Below, one piece after another: positions 46,320 through 56,923 of a stretch of DNA of 64,000 nucleotides (its first letter is position 1; each line of letters starts with the position of its first letter). Below the pieces are notes generated by a model. It worked only from the letters and a program-made list of their open reading frames with translations. It did not search any database and was not told the origin of the DNA. Made by a program: the position numbers and the translations under genes. This DNA is from Penium margaritaceum (taxonomy: Eukaryota; Streptophyta; Zygnematophyceae; Desmidiales; Peniaceae): the NCBI GenBank assembly GCA_023375785.1, contig SZWC01009454.1, forward strand, positions 4,368 through 68,367, given 5' to 3'.

Positions 46320-47031
46320 GCACCATGCCTGCTTTGCGGTTGCGGTGAACAGCAATACCAAGGTAGTACTTGAGAGGTCCCATGCCCTTCATCTTGAACT
46401 TGCTGTCCAGATTTTTCTTGAGGTCCGTGAGGGCCTCCAGCAAGGAAGAACACATGATAAAATCATCCACAAACAACGCCACGAGCAGCAAGTCACGTTC
46501 GTCCTCCCGCACATAGATGCTAGGATCACTCTTGCAGTGCGCAAAGGAGATCTCAGCCATGAAGCTGTCCATCTCCTTGTACCAGATCTTTGGGGTCTGT
46601 TTCAGCCCGTACAACGCCTTCACCAGCTTGTACACCTTACCTTTGGGTGCTTTGACACATTCCGGTACCTCCATTAGCACCTCCTTGTCGAGCTTCCCAT
46701 AAAGGAAGGCTGTCTTCACATCCATCTGGAGGATCTCAAGGTCTTTGGCGACAGTGACGGCAAGCAGGGACCTGATGACCGGTGCAAAGGTCTCATTGTA
46801 CTCAGACCTTGTGCGCTGTGAGAATCCTTTTTCCAAGACCCTTGCCTTGTACTTGTCGATGCTAACATCTTGCTTCCGCTTCAACCTGAGCACCCACTTT
46901 GAGCCCACCACGTGAGCGTTAGTAGGTCTGTCCACTTGCACCCATGTGCCATGTTCTCTGATGGACGCAAGCTCGCTGTTCACTTCCTCCTTCCACTTGG
47001 CTGCATTGGGCCTTGCCAGCACCTCAGCCAC
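46320..47031 (-). pseudogene. E8 reverse transcriptase
   Basis: This long open block starts before AKWKEEVNSELASIREHGTW and contains YNETFAPVIRSLLAVTVA, MDVKTAFLYGKLDKEVLM, LVKALYGLKQTPKIWYKE and the catalytic FVDDFIMCSS, then MKGMGPLKYYLGI. This is an almost complete copia RT (RVT_2). The ATG at 47031 is an internal Met, not a gene start. Confidence 0.85.
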
Positions 47032-47095
47032 AGTGAGCAGCTCTCCCTGAGCTAAACAGGACTAGCTCAGTCCAGTCCAGCTTCCGGTGTCAGCG

Positions 47096-47599
47096 TCATA
47101 CTTTGGAGTTTTTTTTTCTCTGTCGTGTGCTGCGATGCTGCATTGCTGGTGGATCTTTGCAATACTGTTGCTCTTGTGCTGCTGGCTGCCCTGAAGTTGA
47201 GTTTTCTTCTTTTGAAGAGCCACTGGCCTCCGAGCTGGTTTTAGAGACCTCAGACGTCTCTGACTCTGGGTCGGAGCTCACCGCTGTATCAGCGTGCGCA
47301 GCTGCTCTCCCTGCCACACCACTCTTCTTCATGGCCTGCCGCACTGGGACCACTTGCCAGGTTCTGGGAGCTTGATCTCCTGACTCCTGGAGCACCAACC
47401 ACTCTCCCTGTTTTGGAGCTTGTGTGGGATCAAGCACCTCTTCCTTGCCTGGTTTCCACTCGTCAAAGGTCACGTCCCGGCTGGTGATGAGCCTTCTTGC
47501 TGCGAGGTCCCACATGCGGTAGGTCTTGTGGGCTCTCTCATAGCCCACCATCACGCACTTTTGTGCTCTTGCATCTAGCTTACCGCCACCCTCTCCCAC
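47096..47599 (-). pseudogene. E8 integrase tail and Ser/Glu-rich linker
   Basis: KCVMVGYERAHKTYRMWD and LITSRDVTFDE are the conserved copia integrase-tail motifs. They are followed by a low-complexity linker (SDPESETSEVSKTSSEASGS) ahead of RT. Confidence 0.8.
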
Positions 47600-47662
47600 C
47601 TGGACCTTTGTCCATGCAGTGCAGCCGAAGACTTTGAGGTGTGATGCATCCGGCTTCTTTCC

Positions 47663-48330
47663 TCACCATACTTCTTGTGGCGTCATCTGTTGCTTGCCCT
47701 TTTCCTTGCCACGCCTGTCCAGAGCAGCCCCAGGGGTCAGGTTGACAATGTAGCAAGCCGTTCTTGCCGCTTCCACCCAAAAGCCTGGTGGAAGTTTTGC
47801 ATCAAAGAGCATGTTGCGCACCATGCCAAGGATGGTCTGATTCATCCGCTCAGCCACACCATTGCTTTGTGGTGTGTAGGGAGTTGTGGGCTGGTGGTTG
47901 ATCCCGTGTTTCTGCAACCAGCTCTTGTATGCTTCATACTCTCTGTCGTTGTTGCTTTGTATTGCTTTGACTTTCTTTCCAGTCGATGCTCCACCATGGC
48001 GACAAACTCCTGCATCTTTTCTTTGACCTCTCCCTTGGTTTTGAGGAAGAAGATCCACACTTTGCAGTTGTGGTCGTCGATGAAGGTCAGAAAACACTTG
48101 CTACCACCGTTTGACGCCGTGCGAAAGGGTCCGCACACATCGGTGTGAATCAGGTCAAGGGCTGATTCTGCGCGGCCACCGTTGCGCTCAAAGCGCATTC
48201 TCTTGGTCTTGCCTTGGAGGCAAGGTTCACACTGGCTGCCAGACCCAACCGCATCCTTGTTCCAACCATCCATGTTGCGGACCAGCTGTTGTTGCTTGAT
48301 GACTTAGAGCTTGCTGTTTGCAATGTGCCC
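47663..48330 (-). pseudogene. E8 integrase remnant
   Basis: The zinc-binding CEPCLQGKTKRMRF is at about 48240. The core follows with LDLIHTDVCGPFRT (first Asp, about 48160) and SNGVAERMNQTILGMVRN (Glu, about 47860). The family inserts element cDNA into host DNA. The sequence is largely readable but broken between the second and third catalytic blocks. Confidence 0.8.
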
Positions 48331-48700
48331 AAAGCGTCTATGCCACAGATCAGCGTCTTCGTCCTTTGCGACAGAGGATACTTTTTCAGTTTCCGTAGGT
48401 GTGCTCTTCTGCGTTGGTACCGAGACCACTGCCTCTGCCACACCCACATGACCCTCGTCTTCCAAGCTCTTTTTTGCCGTTGTCTACAATATGTAGAGCC
48501 CGTCAATCCGTGGGACCTGTACCACAAGATGTTTGTTTTCGTAGAGGACCTTGATGTCCTTGTTCCTGGCCATGACCGCCTTCTTCTGCGTGAACACCAC
48601 CGTCATGTCGTTGTGCGTTGCTTTTGACAAGGACAGGAAGTTTTCCGCAAACGATGGCATGTAGACCACGTGATGCCCCCAATTTTGCCGCGCCCAAAGA

Positions 48701-49384
48701 TTATTCCATGCTTGTCTTGTTCTGCGCTTATCCTATTCTGCGCTATCCTTCACTCCGCACTACCTTCTGCTTCGCGCTATCCACGGACTTCACACTTCTA
48801 ATCCAGATGACCCACCCCCAGACTTCCTCTGTAATTACTCTCTTGAGGTGCTATTCCTGTTCAACGACTCTACGGCCCACAGGACTGACCTTTGTGTGAG
48901 AACCTCACCGGTGAGTGACACTCCACGGTCCGCTTCTGGCCTCATGCGAGCCCGCCACCTCGTGGCTTCCAGCTCCTCTCCGCGGAACCCCGTTCCGCGG
49001 CCGTGGGCAAGCAAGGGCACCGCCGGCAGTTCACCTCACCCCAAGCTTGGCTATTCACACACTCAGCCCCGCAGGAACCGCGGGCAGGACTACAAAGGGC
49101 AGTGGAAGACAGGGGAGTGGAATGGTGGAGGCACGGATGAGAGCGGGTCAATGTCTGTACTAATCAGGAGCAGAGTACATGCTTATCGGAGTTCTGATTC
49201 AAGAGCGATCAAGACTGCGAGATGGTCAGGACACCTTTGGCTATCGCTATCTAGGCCTTATCTACTCAGGACTCCATTCGCTGCGCTCTACACAGCGCGG
49301 GTCTCGTCCTTTACATGTCATTCTCTATCTTCCTACTAGGACTCCACGCGGTGTGCCTATACACCGCGGGTCTCGTCCTCAGTC
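48701..49384. other. Junction region between E8 and the gypsy-type element, with small hairpins
   Basis: No supported gene. It carries repeated ttctgcgct and tccgcggaac words and two imperfect related units at about 49265-49380, each with ggactcca...gcgggtctcgtcct around a hairpin. The second hairpin has arms cgcggtgt and acaccgcg. It may include the 3' LTR or UTR of E9, but I cannot fix boundaries. Confidence 0.35.
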
Positions 49385-49771
49385 TCAGGGAAAACATCCT
49401 TCTTCTTCTTCCACTAGGTCCTCTTCTTCTGCATTCGCAGCTCGTGCACGCGGTACTCGTGTTCTTCCTTGAATTTTTGTCTTCCGCGGTTCACTTCCAA
49501 GTGCTTTTCCTTGATTGGTGTCGTGTCCTTGGTGTTGATTGGCTGTTGCTTCCTTACTCGCTCTGCCCATCCACCGTCGTACATCTTCCACTTGTTTAGC
49601 CCTATGACTGCGCTTCCTCCTACGGTTTGGCACCTGTTCCTTTCCCACCGCGGATCTTCTCGCCATTCCTTCCCGCCATTCCCAGCCGCTGAGTTCTGCG
49701 CCAAGCGCATGAGATAGCCGTAGAGAATTTGCCGCGGATGACAATGTCAACCTGCGGCTACTTTCCGCCAA
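49385..49771 (-). pseudogene. Basic tail region after the PHD array
   Basis: A minus-strand open block is rich in Arg/Lys (NRRRKRSHRAKQVEDVRRW) and ends in an acidic EEEDLVEEEEG stretch. There is no domain I recognise. It may be the end of the E9 coding region or chance. Confidence 0.3.
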
Positions 49772-49976
49772 TTAGCCCGTCTTCAGCGCCACTGGATTCC
49801 ACGCTACCCCATGCTCGACCGCGCTTACCGCGGGAGTCAGCGTTCATTGCACGGAATCCAGCCTGCCATCCCCCTATCCTTCCGCAGATTGGCCTTTCTG
49901 CAAATCAGCGGCGGAAGATTGGTTGACACTGATGCCCCCAACCCCCCCTTTTCGCAAGGCTCTGTCCCAGAGCCTT

Positions 49977-51444
49977 TTAGCACGGTAGGCGGCTGAACTT
50001 TTCGCGAGGTCCAGGGCGGTTCTGGTCTTGGCATGGCCGGCAATATATCTCCACATCTCCTCCCTCCCGCTGATACTTCTCCGTGCATCTGCTATGGACA
50101 AAGAGTCTGCACCCTTCACACCGCGCCCCGATCGTGGGTGCTTCCTCACCCACGAGCTGTTTACACGAGGAGCAATTTTGCGCTTGCTCGTATCTCCTGC
50201 AGCTCAAGCACCGGTAGATTGCCCTTCCTTGTTCACTCCATCCCACCTCCGCGGCACACGCTTCATGGGCGAACTGCCCACAGTGCTCGCATCGGTAGAC
50301 AGTCCCGTCCAGCTGGCCCATGCAACCATCCCCTCTGCAGAGGCAGTGCAGGTGGAGGAACTTCCATTTGCCCTTCCGTGGCTTGGTCTGGCAGTGACGG
50401 CAGGTCCAGATTCCTTCTTTCCCTTGTCCTCCACTCCGCATATGACACATTTTTCTGCACATTCCGCAGGCTTTGCCGAATCCCTCCAGGTCCGTCTCGC
50501 ATCCTCCGCAGAGTGGCGCCATGGTGACTTTGTTGAATACAAGTGCGCCGTTCTCTTCCATGAGTGCTTCACCCATACATCCGTGGCAGTGTTTTGCCCA
50601 GGGTGAGTTGCCTGTCACCAAGCGGGCCTGGTGGGCGATCCTGCCGCAGTTGGTGCAGCGGTCGCCCTTTCACACGGCTTTCATGCAGGTGGGGCACTTC
50701 GCGGTGGGCAGCACTTCCTCCGATGGAATCTATTCCTCTTCATCCTCTGAGTCTACCTCCTCTCCTTCTTCGTTCACCCGGGGCGGTTTCCGGACTCCGC
50801 ACTGCCATGTCTCGGCTGCATTTCCCGCATACCTTGGGTCCGCTCTGTCCTACCTTCTCATCCCGCGGCCATTCCAGGCATTTTTCACATTTTTTGTGGT
50901 GGTAGACCGTGCAGTCTGTCACCTTCACGCCCCAGCTGTGCCTGCATTGGGCACACGTCTTACTCTCCCTCTCTTTCCGGACCCGGTCCATGTCCGCCAG
51001 TCAACCCTCCTCCTGCCATTGTTTCATAGTGGCCCCGGAGACTGTGCGGGGGCCTTGTCACGCTTCTGCCTGCCCCTCTTCTTCCTCTTCTTCCTCTTCT
51101 ACCTCCTCTTCCTCCTCTGGATCCCATCTTCCGCGCGTCTGCCCTCCTCCTAAGCCTGGGCCTTCCCCTCTGTCCTCCTCATCCTTCTTCTCTGCTTCCT
51201 CCTCCTTGGCCTGGTTTGCGCATTTCAGGCAGGTGCAGTTCAGTCCGATGCAGCTCTTCGTGGTCCCCTGATGTGCTGGGTTGCCACAGATGCGGCATAC
51301 GACTTTCAGGAGTGGCTCCGCAGGGAGATCTTCCCCGCACCACACACAAGGGCCCATGTAGGTGGCCAGCTCGCGGGGGCTCATGGGTGAGTTCCTCCGT
51401 GGTATGGTAGCGGGTGTTGCAAGGGTCTCCTCTCTGGTGGCCAT
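49977..51444 (-). pseudogene. Array of about six PHD/treble-clef zinc-finger clusters after the integrase
   Basis: Cys/His clusters on the minus strand: 51348-51220 (C-x2-C-x13-C-x2-C-x4-H...C-x2-C); 50955-50818 (C-x2-C-x10-C-x4-H-x2-C-x2-C-x16-C-x2-C); about 50690-50640 (partial); 50510-50391 (C-x2-C-x10-C-x2-C...C-x2-C); 50339-50199 (C-x4-C-x10-C-x2-C-x4-H-x2-C-x15-C-x2-C); and 50174-50031 (C-x2-C-x14-C-x2-C-x4-H-x2-C-x14-C-x2-C, a canonical C4HC3 PHD pattern). An acidic Glu run separates the first two. PHD fingers usually read histone H3 tails. The array lies just after the integrase tail on the same strand, so it is most simply a 3' accessory part of E9, though a captured host gene is possible. 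It is broken by a few interruptions. Confidence 0.65.
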
Positions 51445-51597
51445 CGGCTGCTGCTCCTGCTGCTCCTGCTACCCCTCATGCGGGCCCCCGTGTCCCTTCC
51501 GTCGCCGTAGCTGCTCCACGTGCCCCTCACCCGCGGAGACTTCCTGCACGTCGGATCCTTCCTCCAGCTGACCTGCCCGTGGCTCCTGGCTCCACTC

Positions 51598-52815
51598 CTA
51601 CTCCTGCTTTGACACTTCTGCCTCGCACAGGCCCAACACCTCCTCCGCTTTCCAGCCTCTTGATCCCTTGCGCTCCGCGAGTGGTGGAAGCGTTCCGCCT
51701 GTTCCCGGGATGTGTGTCTGCCAGGCCGGAGGCAATAGCATGAATTCAGTGGCGGGGTAGCTGCGCTTGCTGAACCCATCCGGCCCCTCCAGCCAGACGT
51801 GTCCTGCATCCACACTGGCCACGCGGTACACCTCCCGTGCTTCTCCAGATTTGCGCCCCGTGCCTGGGAAAGGGCGGAGGTAGACCAGGTTCCCTTCGCT
51901 GATCGGCCCGTGGTTGAGCCGTCGGTTGGCAGCATCACATCCGCGCCATGCCGAGACGGATCCTTGCAACCTTGCCTCCGCCCGTGCTGCACTTGTCTTC
52001 CGACAGCACTCCCGGAACCATTCCTGCACTTCCCTATCCTTGGCGGCCTCCCGTTCTTCCTCTGTCCGTCCATCCTGCTCCTTCCCTGGTTCTAGGGGTA
52101 GCCGCATCCGCTTCTATGGCATGCCTAGGGCTGGGCGCGGGGGTTGTCCGAAGAGGAGGAGATGCGGAGAAAATGATGTTGCGCGCCTGGGCGTGGTGCT
52201 GATGAAGTGCGCGGAATTCTTCAAGGTTTCCGCCTAGTTATTGTTCTCCGCTGTCGCCACTGCCCGCTCAAGGATATCATGTATCCTTTCCACCTGACCC
52301 TGAGACTCGGGCCGGTACCGTCTTGAGTGCACGTGCTGCGCGCCCCATTCTGCGAGTTCCTCGCTGAAGGCCCCCATAAACTCAGTGCTGTTGTCGCTAT
52401 GTACCACGCTGCATCCGCCAAACTAGTAGAAGATCTCTTCCCGAATGAAGCGTGTAGCTTGGGTCGGGGACTTTTTGGGGACTACGCGGACCTACAGGTA
52501 CTTTGTGAAATGATACATTGCGGTGATCCAATACCTGATGCCTTGGCTGCGGTGAGCCCGTGGTTCGTGGAAGTCGATGATAACCCGTTCAAGGGGTTCA
52601 CCGATGGGGGAGGGCTGGAAGAGTGGCATGTCCCGCGGTGTGATCTTCCGGCTCCGCTCACAAGGCGCGCATTGCTGCACCACCTCTTTGACCAATGCCG
52701 CAAGGTTCTGCACGTACAGGATGGGGGTTAGGCGGTCCTTGAGCGCCTGGATATCGGAGTGGTGGTGATGGTGGTAGGCCTCAACCACGGCCTTCTGCAG
52801 GTTCGGCGGAGGCAC
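51598..52815 (-). pseudogene. E9 integrase (HHCC, DDE core and C-terminal domain)
   Basis: On the minus strand, a His-rich start (EAYHHHHHSD, about 52770) and CAPCERSRK (about 52680) form the HHCC zinc site. The core holds VIIDFHEP (first Asp, about 52580), VVHSDNSTEF (second Asp, about 52400) and SQGQVERIHD (Glu, about 52300). A C-terminal GPY/F-like module (LVYLRPFPG; REVYRVASVDAGHVWLEGP) is at about 51890-51780. This order is typical of Ty3 integrases. It is separated from RNase H by about 4 kb of unusual sequence. Confidence 0.8.
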
Positions 52816-52896
52816 CCACAGAAGACACGGCGTGACACACCAAAGGCGGCCCCCCTCCCAGGCATAGAGCTCGCAGAGGCGGGCGAGATCGTCCTT

Positions 52897-54550
52897 CTAC
52901 TGCCTGGCGAATTCCACCCCTAGCCTCTTCTCCAAGGCTGCATACACCTTCCGTGCCTCTACCTTTTGCTGTTCCCAGGTGTTGGCGCGGAGGAGGATGT
53001 GTGCCTTCTGCCAGATCCGCCACTCCTGCGTTTCCATCAGCCCATTTGTTTTCCCCACCTTCTCCACGGCTGCCTCTCCAGGTTTCCTCTTGATCTCCGG
53101 CTCCTTCCCTGGCAGTCCCTTTGTCCTCCTATTGTCCTGCTCTGCTTTCATCACCTGCAATCGCCGTCGGTTCTCGTCATAAAAAACATGCGATTCCCTA
53201 TCCCAGCTATCTAGTTCTGGGAAGAGACAAAGGATCCCCACCGCGCGTAGCTCTCCCTCGTCCCACTGGTCCCGCACGCGTGTCTCAGGAGGTCCAACAT
53301 GTCCTCTCCCCCGTCCGTCACGGATTTCAATTACTTTCGCCGTGCCGCAGCCTCAGAGAGTCTCAGCAGACCTTGCCCCTTTTCAATGGGCTGCTCCTCC
53401 TCGTCTCCTTGTGATGACTCGCTGAGTTCTGAGAGCACCACCGCGCCTGTCTTCCTCTTGGCTGCTGCACCTGTGGTGGCCTCCTTGAGGCCCCCTTCGT
53501 GCGGAGCTGCTGTACCAGCCCCTTCCAGGAGGGGTCGAAGCTGTACTGGCACCACGTGAGCCAGCATCGGCACTTTGCGGAGCACTGCAGGAGCAATTCC
53601 GTTGCCTGGGCGGCTTCCCGCTGGGCTTGCACCAGCTGTCCTGGGTCGATGCTCTGGAGGGTGCCTTCCGGCGCATCGTGCTGCTTGCTTCGCTTGGCGG
53701 AGGGTTCTCCAGCCTGTCTCTCATCTGCCCTTCGCTTTCCTTGGTCTTGTTGGCGGGAGGTTGGTGTTGTTTTCGCGGATGGTGCCTGCCTTCCTGGGGC
53801 CTGCTCCTTGTGTGGGGTGGCCATGCGGCTGACAGAAGCGTCATGGGATGGGGCAACCTGTTTGCTAGCGGTAGCTGACGCCGCAGCCTTGGCCGCTGCC
53901 ACCGCTGCTACCTGGAGCCTGGCCTTGCGGCCAAGCTCGGCCTCTAACATCGTTGCTCGTGACGCCTCCCCCCGGGTTTCTTTTCCTGCAGCCGCTATCC
54001 CCGTCGTGGTCTTGCCTCGTGCCACTTTTCTTGCCTTCTGTCCCTCCGCACCTCCCTGTTCGGCTGTGCCCTTCCCGACGGTTTCCCTGGCTTCTGCCGG
54101 CTTTGCTGCCTCTGCTGCTGTCCGTTCTTCTGCCGTCCTTTTCTTCGTGTCCTGTTTAGTTGCTGCCACTGCTGCTTCCGCTGCTGCTTGCTCGACAGTT
54201 TCCTTCTCTTCCGCTGCCTTTTGTTTCGCCGCTTCCCTTGTTCCGCCGCATCCTGCTCTGTTGCTGCTACTGCTTCCGCTACTGCCCGCTATGCCGCCTC
54301 CCTTTGTCTCGCCGCTGCAGCTTCTTCCTCTGCCGCTCGTTCAGCCACCGCCTTTTTTTTTGCAGCTGCTACCACTTCCACAACTACTTTCTCTGTTGCC
54401 TCCCTGCTTCTGGCTTTTGTTTCCTCTTCTGCCGCTGCTAGCTCTATTGCCACGCGTTCTGCCACTGCAAGCGCTTCTTTCCTCTGCTCCTCCCCCTTTT
54501 ATTGCCACAGTGCTTGCAGTCTGCTTCGCGTTTGCGTGAGCTCGGGCGAT
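52897..54550 (-). pseudogene. E9 Ala/Glu/Lys-rich coiled-coil region
   Basis: About 1.6 kb on the minus strand codes strongly biased AEEEAAAARQREAA and KPAEARETVGKGTAEQ-type sequence, with heptad-like spacing, in more than one frame piece. It ends in a less biased stretch (EQDNRRTKGLPGKEPEIKRK; WRIWQKAHILLRANTWEQQK) just before the integrase. A long helical rod is likely; the function is unknown. Confidence 0.5.
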
Positions 54551-54791
54551 TCCTAGAGGTATTCCTGGGCCTCCTCCGCCTTAGTGATGCTGCGGTTCTT
54601 GTCCTCATTGCACACCTCCGTGGCTTCCCTCACCCAGTGTCGCACTGCCTCTTCCCTTAGTATTTGCCCCGCTTGTTGGAGCGCCGTACAGAGTTCTTCC
54701 GTCACGGCGGCTGCAACCCGCTGGCGCAATATGCCCTCAAGAGACAGGCACCAACATTTTCGATGGCCGTGTACCAGCCGTCGCACTGTCG

Positions 54792-55337
54792 TTATGCCGC
54801 GGTGATGAGTGCGATTTCCTGGGGCGTGTATTGTGTTCCCCATCTGGCGGCGGTGAGTCGAAGCACACAACCCCACCTCCACGAGTTTGCCGCATATCTC
54901 TTGCGTGGTGCCTCCGCCGTTCCTGCTAGCATCTGGTGTGCGTGATAAATGGCGAGGGCCTGGGCTCGTTCTTGGAGGTGATTCACGTAGCGCCGCGTAG
55001 GGTTCTGCTTCTGGTCCCGACGCACCTGGAGCCACCACTGGCGCGCGTTCACCAAGAGATCCGGCTGGTCCATGTTGAGGAATTCTGCCACACCCACCAT
55101 GTCGCGTGCTTGTTCGGGGTGGAGGTTCAGTATGTCGCAGAGCGCCGCGATGAGACGCTCAGCGCCTACTATTTCCAGCAGTTGCTCTTGCCACCCGTGC
55201 TGCTTAAGGGCCAGAGCGCCCTTGGCCGCACCCTTCAAGACCACCTTCCAAGCACGATCAAAGAACGATTCCGCTAGGTCTGTGCGGATCACTTCCGGGA
55301 GCTCGTCCCGTAGGTGCTGTATGACACTGCTAACCAC
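54792..55337 (-). pseudogene. E9 unassigned helical region (181 codons)
   Basis: An open block of ordinary composition (VIQHLRDELPEVIRTDLAES; LLEIVGAERLIAALCDILNL) is predicted by eye to be mostly helical. I do not recognise the family. Its place between the second protease and the coiled coil suggests a gag-like or polyprotein spacer role, but this is inference. Confidence 0.45.
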
Positions 55338-55853
55338 GTACAGCAGTCGAGTAGCTCTGGGTGATGTCCACTGTCACCAGAGCTTTCTTCTTCGGTTGGG
55401 TCCGCCGCTGTCCATCACCATTCCTGCACTGAGCAAAGAGTGCGGTGAGCCCTGAGCTGGACTGCTTCTCGAGGTCAGTGGGGAATAGGAGTGCGCAGTA
55501 GGTGCGGAGGGGCCGGGTGATTGCGGTGTGCCAGCCGGTGCCATTGGTGCAGCTGCTGTTGGGGGTGCGGCCACTGCTGATTCCGCGCCTGCAGGGGATT
55601 GTCCAGGAATTGGTGTCGGGGCGGGTGCAGGTCATGGTGAGGATGCGGCCGCTGCTACGAGGGATGGCGTCCTGTGTGTCGCGGAACGGCCCGCACCCGT
55701 AGCAGGTGCCGAGGTCTGGCTAATGGTGTTTCTTCGCAGCTGTCGTCTCGATATGCCACCCCCCCCCCTCGTCGAAGGCGCAGTCTCTGCGCTGGAAGGA
55801 CGGGCCATTTGGGAGGTTGCACCGCGGTTCAAGCCTTAGCTGCGCGTGAGTCG

Positions 55854-56423
55854 TCAAGTGAGTCGAGTGCCGGTGCCGGTTGGTGCAGTCACCATGGGAG
55901 GAGAGAGTGCGAGTGGTCGAGGCGAGGTGAAAACTGGGGTGAAAGAGCGAGTGCCTGAATTCAAAATGAGGCTGAGAACGCTAGCGCCCAGTGATACATC
56001 GGCTTTGCGCGGCGCAAGCCAGTCTGCTGCCAGGAGCATGTCGTATGTCTGCATGTCGCAGACCTGTACGGTGTGCGATGCATGAACGTTCGCCACCTGC
56101 ATGGGGAGGGCCGCGATCTGGCCGATGGGTGCATCGATGGCGCCAGTGGAGATGGAGAAGCGGAGCCGAGTGGGTTCGAGAAGATGGGGGATGTTCAGGG
56201 TGTTGACCATACGCAGCGCGATTGTGGTATATGTGGCACCAGTATCCATGATGGCCACGAACTTGCGGCCGCACACCCATACAAAACACCATGCCACGTG
56301 GATTTCGGCGTGAGCGGGTGGTCCGGGACATATGGGAGCGGGAGCCCAAGTGCGCGGTGCTTGAGCGGCGGCTGTTCGGACGCGGGAGTGAGTTGTGAGG
56401 ATTTTGTGGGCAACCTTGCGCAT
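55854..56423 (-). pseudogene. E9 second retropepsin-like domain, downstream of RNase H
   Basis: CFVWVCGRKFVAIMDTGATY carries the DTGA active-site motif, followed by TIALRMVNTL and the C-terminal YDMLLAADWL counterpart of the Ty3 YDxLLGxDWL motif. It is clearly related to protease 1 (shared VW-C-RKF-AI and GAT-TTIALR positions). A second protease after RNase H is not part of the standard Ty3 layout. It may come from a related element merged here, or it may be a real accessory domain of the lineage. Confidence 0.75.
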
Positions 56424-56923
56424 GCCCGGGTGGCGGTCGAGGGTACAGGAGAGGATGATGCCGACGGAAGAGAGGGAGGGGTTGAGGGAGGAGAAGAGGT
56501 CTCAGAGGTGGTCTGCGGATGTAGGGGAGTGGAGTAGAAAGTCAACGAAGGGAAGGGGGTGGCAGTTGTCAAGGAGTGGGGAGGCAGAGGGAACAGCGGT
56601 GTGGATGGGGGGTGGACAACGGGCGGAGCAGCAGGTGCAACACGATGGGGTTGAGGAAGCGTAGAGCATGGGGGAAGGTGCGCGGCGATCTCCTCCAGGG
56701 TCCAACCGCGGATCGTAGGGTTATAGCGTCGGGCAAGGTGGACGCCATCGGTGGGAATGGCAAGAAGGGTTTCTGCGGAGTCCGAGTTCTCAGAGGAGTC
56801 CAGTTTGGACAGCAGCTGATGCGCGATATTCTGCTCGTCATCCGTGAATTCGCGGGCAACACCTTCCCACTGAGGCTCGGCGTCAGTAGGTGGTGGCGTG
56901 GGTAGCTCCTCCGCGTGCTCTTC

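Larger units (their letters stand above)
45300..48700 (-). mobile_element. E8: copia element of a different lineage, minus strand, truncated at its 5' end
   Basis: On the minus strand: end of protease (VYMPSFAENFLSLSKAT near 48665), GAG-pre-integrase (DADLWHRRFGHIANSKL near 48350), integrase, linker, RT, the C-terminal end of RNase H and an LTR-like region. It has plant Tork/Tnt1-like features (YTPQSNGVAERMNQT, FVDDFIMC) and is clearly distinct from E1-E7. Gag, 5' LTR and most of RNase H are not visible. It has only a few interruptions, so it is probably younger than E4-E6. Confidence 0.8.

Noticed and set aside
48848-49339. 163-codon plus-strand ORF
   Set aside because: No family signature, and it crosses the hairpin units and repeated tccgcggaac words; more likely non-coding element DNA.
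53499-54539. 346-codon plus-strand ORF, Ala/Ser/Leu/Phe-rich
   Set aside because: Antisense shadow of the E9 coiled coil (GCN/GAR codons read backwards).
55854-56423. Second protease as another assembly duplicate
   Set aside because: It differs throughout from protease 1 at the residue level, unlike the perfect 216-bp copy at 58829-59261, so it is a separate sequence.
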